Below, one piece after another: positions 5,198 through 5,962 of a DNA stretch of 5,962 bases. Both the position numbers and the translations under genes were made by a program. Positions within the stretch are counted from its first letter, which is position 1, and each line of letters starts with the position of its first letter. Source of the DNA: an uncultured Lachnospiraceae bacterium (GTDB taxonomy: Bacteria > Bacillota > Clostridia > Lachnospirales > Lachnospiraceae); the NCBI GenBank assembly GCA_902796375.1, contig CADBOW010000251.1, positions 1-5,962 on the forward strand. The letters run 5' to 3'. The notes under the pieces were generated by a model. That model searched no databases. It had not been told where the DNA came from and saw only the letters and a list, made by a program, of their open reading frames with translations.

Positions 5198-5962
5198 CTA
5201 CACCTCCGAGATTATAGGCAATATCATGGGACTCCGTTTCGTCCTCTTCCACAGGAATTCTCCCAGTTCATCCCGGATCTTTCCCTTGATCCTGGACCAG
5301 TCGGCGGTTCCGCGGGCCAGGCACTCATCCAGTGTTTCCTCAACCACCATCCGACAGTCCTCCAGAAGACTCTCGGACTCTCTTACATACACAAATCCTC
5401 TGGAAATGATATCCGGCCCGGCCAGCAGTTGGTTCGAACTATGCTCCAGAGTAAGCGCCACCACGATAAGTCCGTTCTCCGACAGATGCTGACGGTCTCT
5501 CAGGACGATATTTCCCACATCTCCGACTCCCAGGCCGTCCACGAGAACGCCCTGCGCCGGTACGGATCCGGTCACATCAAAGGTATCCTGAGATACTGAA
5601 AGCACGTCGCCGCATTTGATCAGCTTCACCCGTTCCTTTGGGATTCCCATTTCGATCGCAAGCTCTGCATGCCGTTTCAGATGTCTGTATTCTCCATGCA
5701 CCGGGATCGCATATCTGGGCTTCGTCAGGGCATAGATCAGCTTCAGCTCCTCCTGGCAGGCATGTCCGGACACATGGGCGTCATGATAGATCACCTTTGC
5801 GCCCTTCTGCTCCAGCTCATTGATCACACGATAGACCGCCTTCTCATTTCCGGGGATCGGACTGGAGGAGAAAATAACCACATCCCCCGGCCGGATCTTG
5901 ATCTTATTATGAATGGAGGCTGCGATCCTGGAAAGCACCGCCATATTTTCTCCCTGGCTTCC
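5198..5962 (-). CDS. rnj: Ribonuclease J, C-terminal part (runs off right edge)
   Basis: RNase J is a zinc-dependent metallo-beta-lactamase/beta-CASP enzyme with 5'-to-3' exonuclease and endonuclease activity, central to mRNA decay and rRNA maturation in Firmicutes. The last 254 residues are visible, about J1 residues 302-555 by matching the histidines. They start at GSQGENMAVLSR, the family's TGSQGE motif. They include DAHVSGHACQEEL with motif HxSGHA (63-68 of the fragment) and IPVHGEYRHLKRHAEL (86-101), whose His89 corresponds to J1 His390 (motif C). The C-terminal dimerisation domain ends in RSPMILPIISEV. The N-terminal metal-binding HxHxDH motif lies outside the window. The ATG at 5944 is internal, not a start. 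The gene ends in TAG, and its last codons carry the ribosome site of the next gene. J1 or J2 cannot be decided; many Clostridia have a single rnj. Confidence 0.92.
   Translation of the reverse strand, partial: GSQGENMAVLSRIAASIHNKIKIRPGDVVIFSSSPIPGNEKAVYRVINELEQKGAKVIYHDAHVSGHACQEELKLIYALTKPRYAIPVHGEYRHLKRHAELAIEMGIPKERVKLIKCGDVLSVSQDTFDVTGSVPAQGVLVDGLGVGDVGNIVLRDRQHLSENGLIVVALTLEHSSNQLLAGPDIISRGFVYVRESESLLEDCRMVVEETLDECLARGTADWSRIKGKIRDELGEFLWKRTKRSPMILPIISEV
5201..5207 (-). promoter_or_regulatory. Ribosome binding site of the YlbF-family gene, inside the end of rnj
   Basis: GGAGGTG on the minus strand, six bases from GGAGG to the ATG at 5196. It also encodes the final Glu-Val of RNase J, an arrangement typical of coupled translation. 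Confidence 0.65.

Overview
All credible genes read on the minus strand, so the biological order is right to left. Protein families, strong GGAGG-type ribosome sites and gene order point to a Gram-positive Clostridia member. A Lachnospiraceae-like gut Firmicute with mid-range GC is my best guess, an inference from protein style only.

Region 1 (5962 to 2283) looks like one tightly packed operon: the C-terminal half of ribonuclease J (cut by the right edge), a YlbF-family small helical protein, a membrane-anchored protein with an MltG-type N-terminal domain but no catalytic domain, the tRNA wobble-uridine methyltransferase TrmR, and a U32-family tRNA hydroxylase of the TrhP type. Gaps are 1, 20 and 27 nt, then a one-base stop/start overlap. 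TrmR and TrhP form a pathway: TrhP makes 5-hydroxyuridine at tRNA position 34 and TrmR methylates it to 5-methoxyuridine. The MltG-TrmR-U32 order matches Bacillus subtilis yrrL-yrrM-yrrN-yrrO.

Region 2 (2282 to 2097) is an AT-rich intergenic stretch with a probable terminator for the first operon, then a very good sigma-A promoter with an extended -10 box.

Region 3 (2096 to 1) is the start of a type IV pilus cluster: pilB (assembly ATPase) followed by the first 105 codons of pilT (retraction ATPase). PilB carries an intact double motif of the MshEN c-di-GMP-binding domain. Its reading frame is interrupted by a single in-frame TAG at 1053-1055, between Walker A and Walker B, while all downstream sequence stays in frame and well conserved. 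This is the most unusual thing in the window: a recent nonsense mutation, a sequence error, or (less likely) recoding. I see no CRISPR array, tRNA, rRNA, insertion sequence or phage gene, and no convincing unknown multi-gene system.
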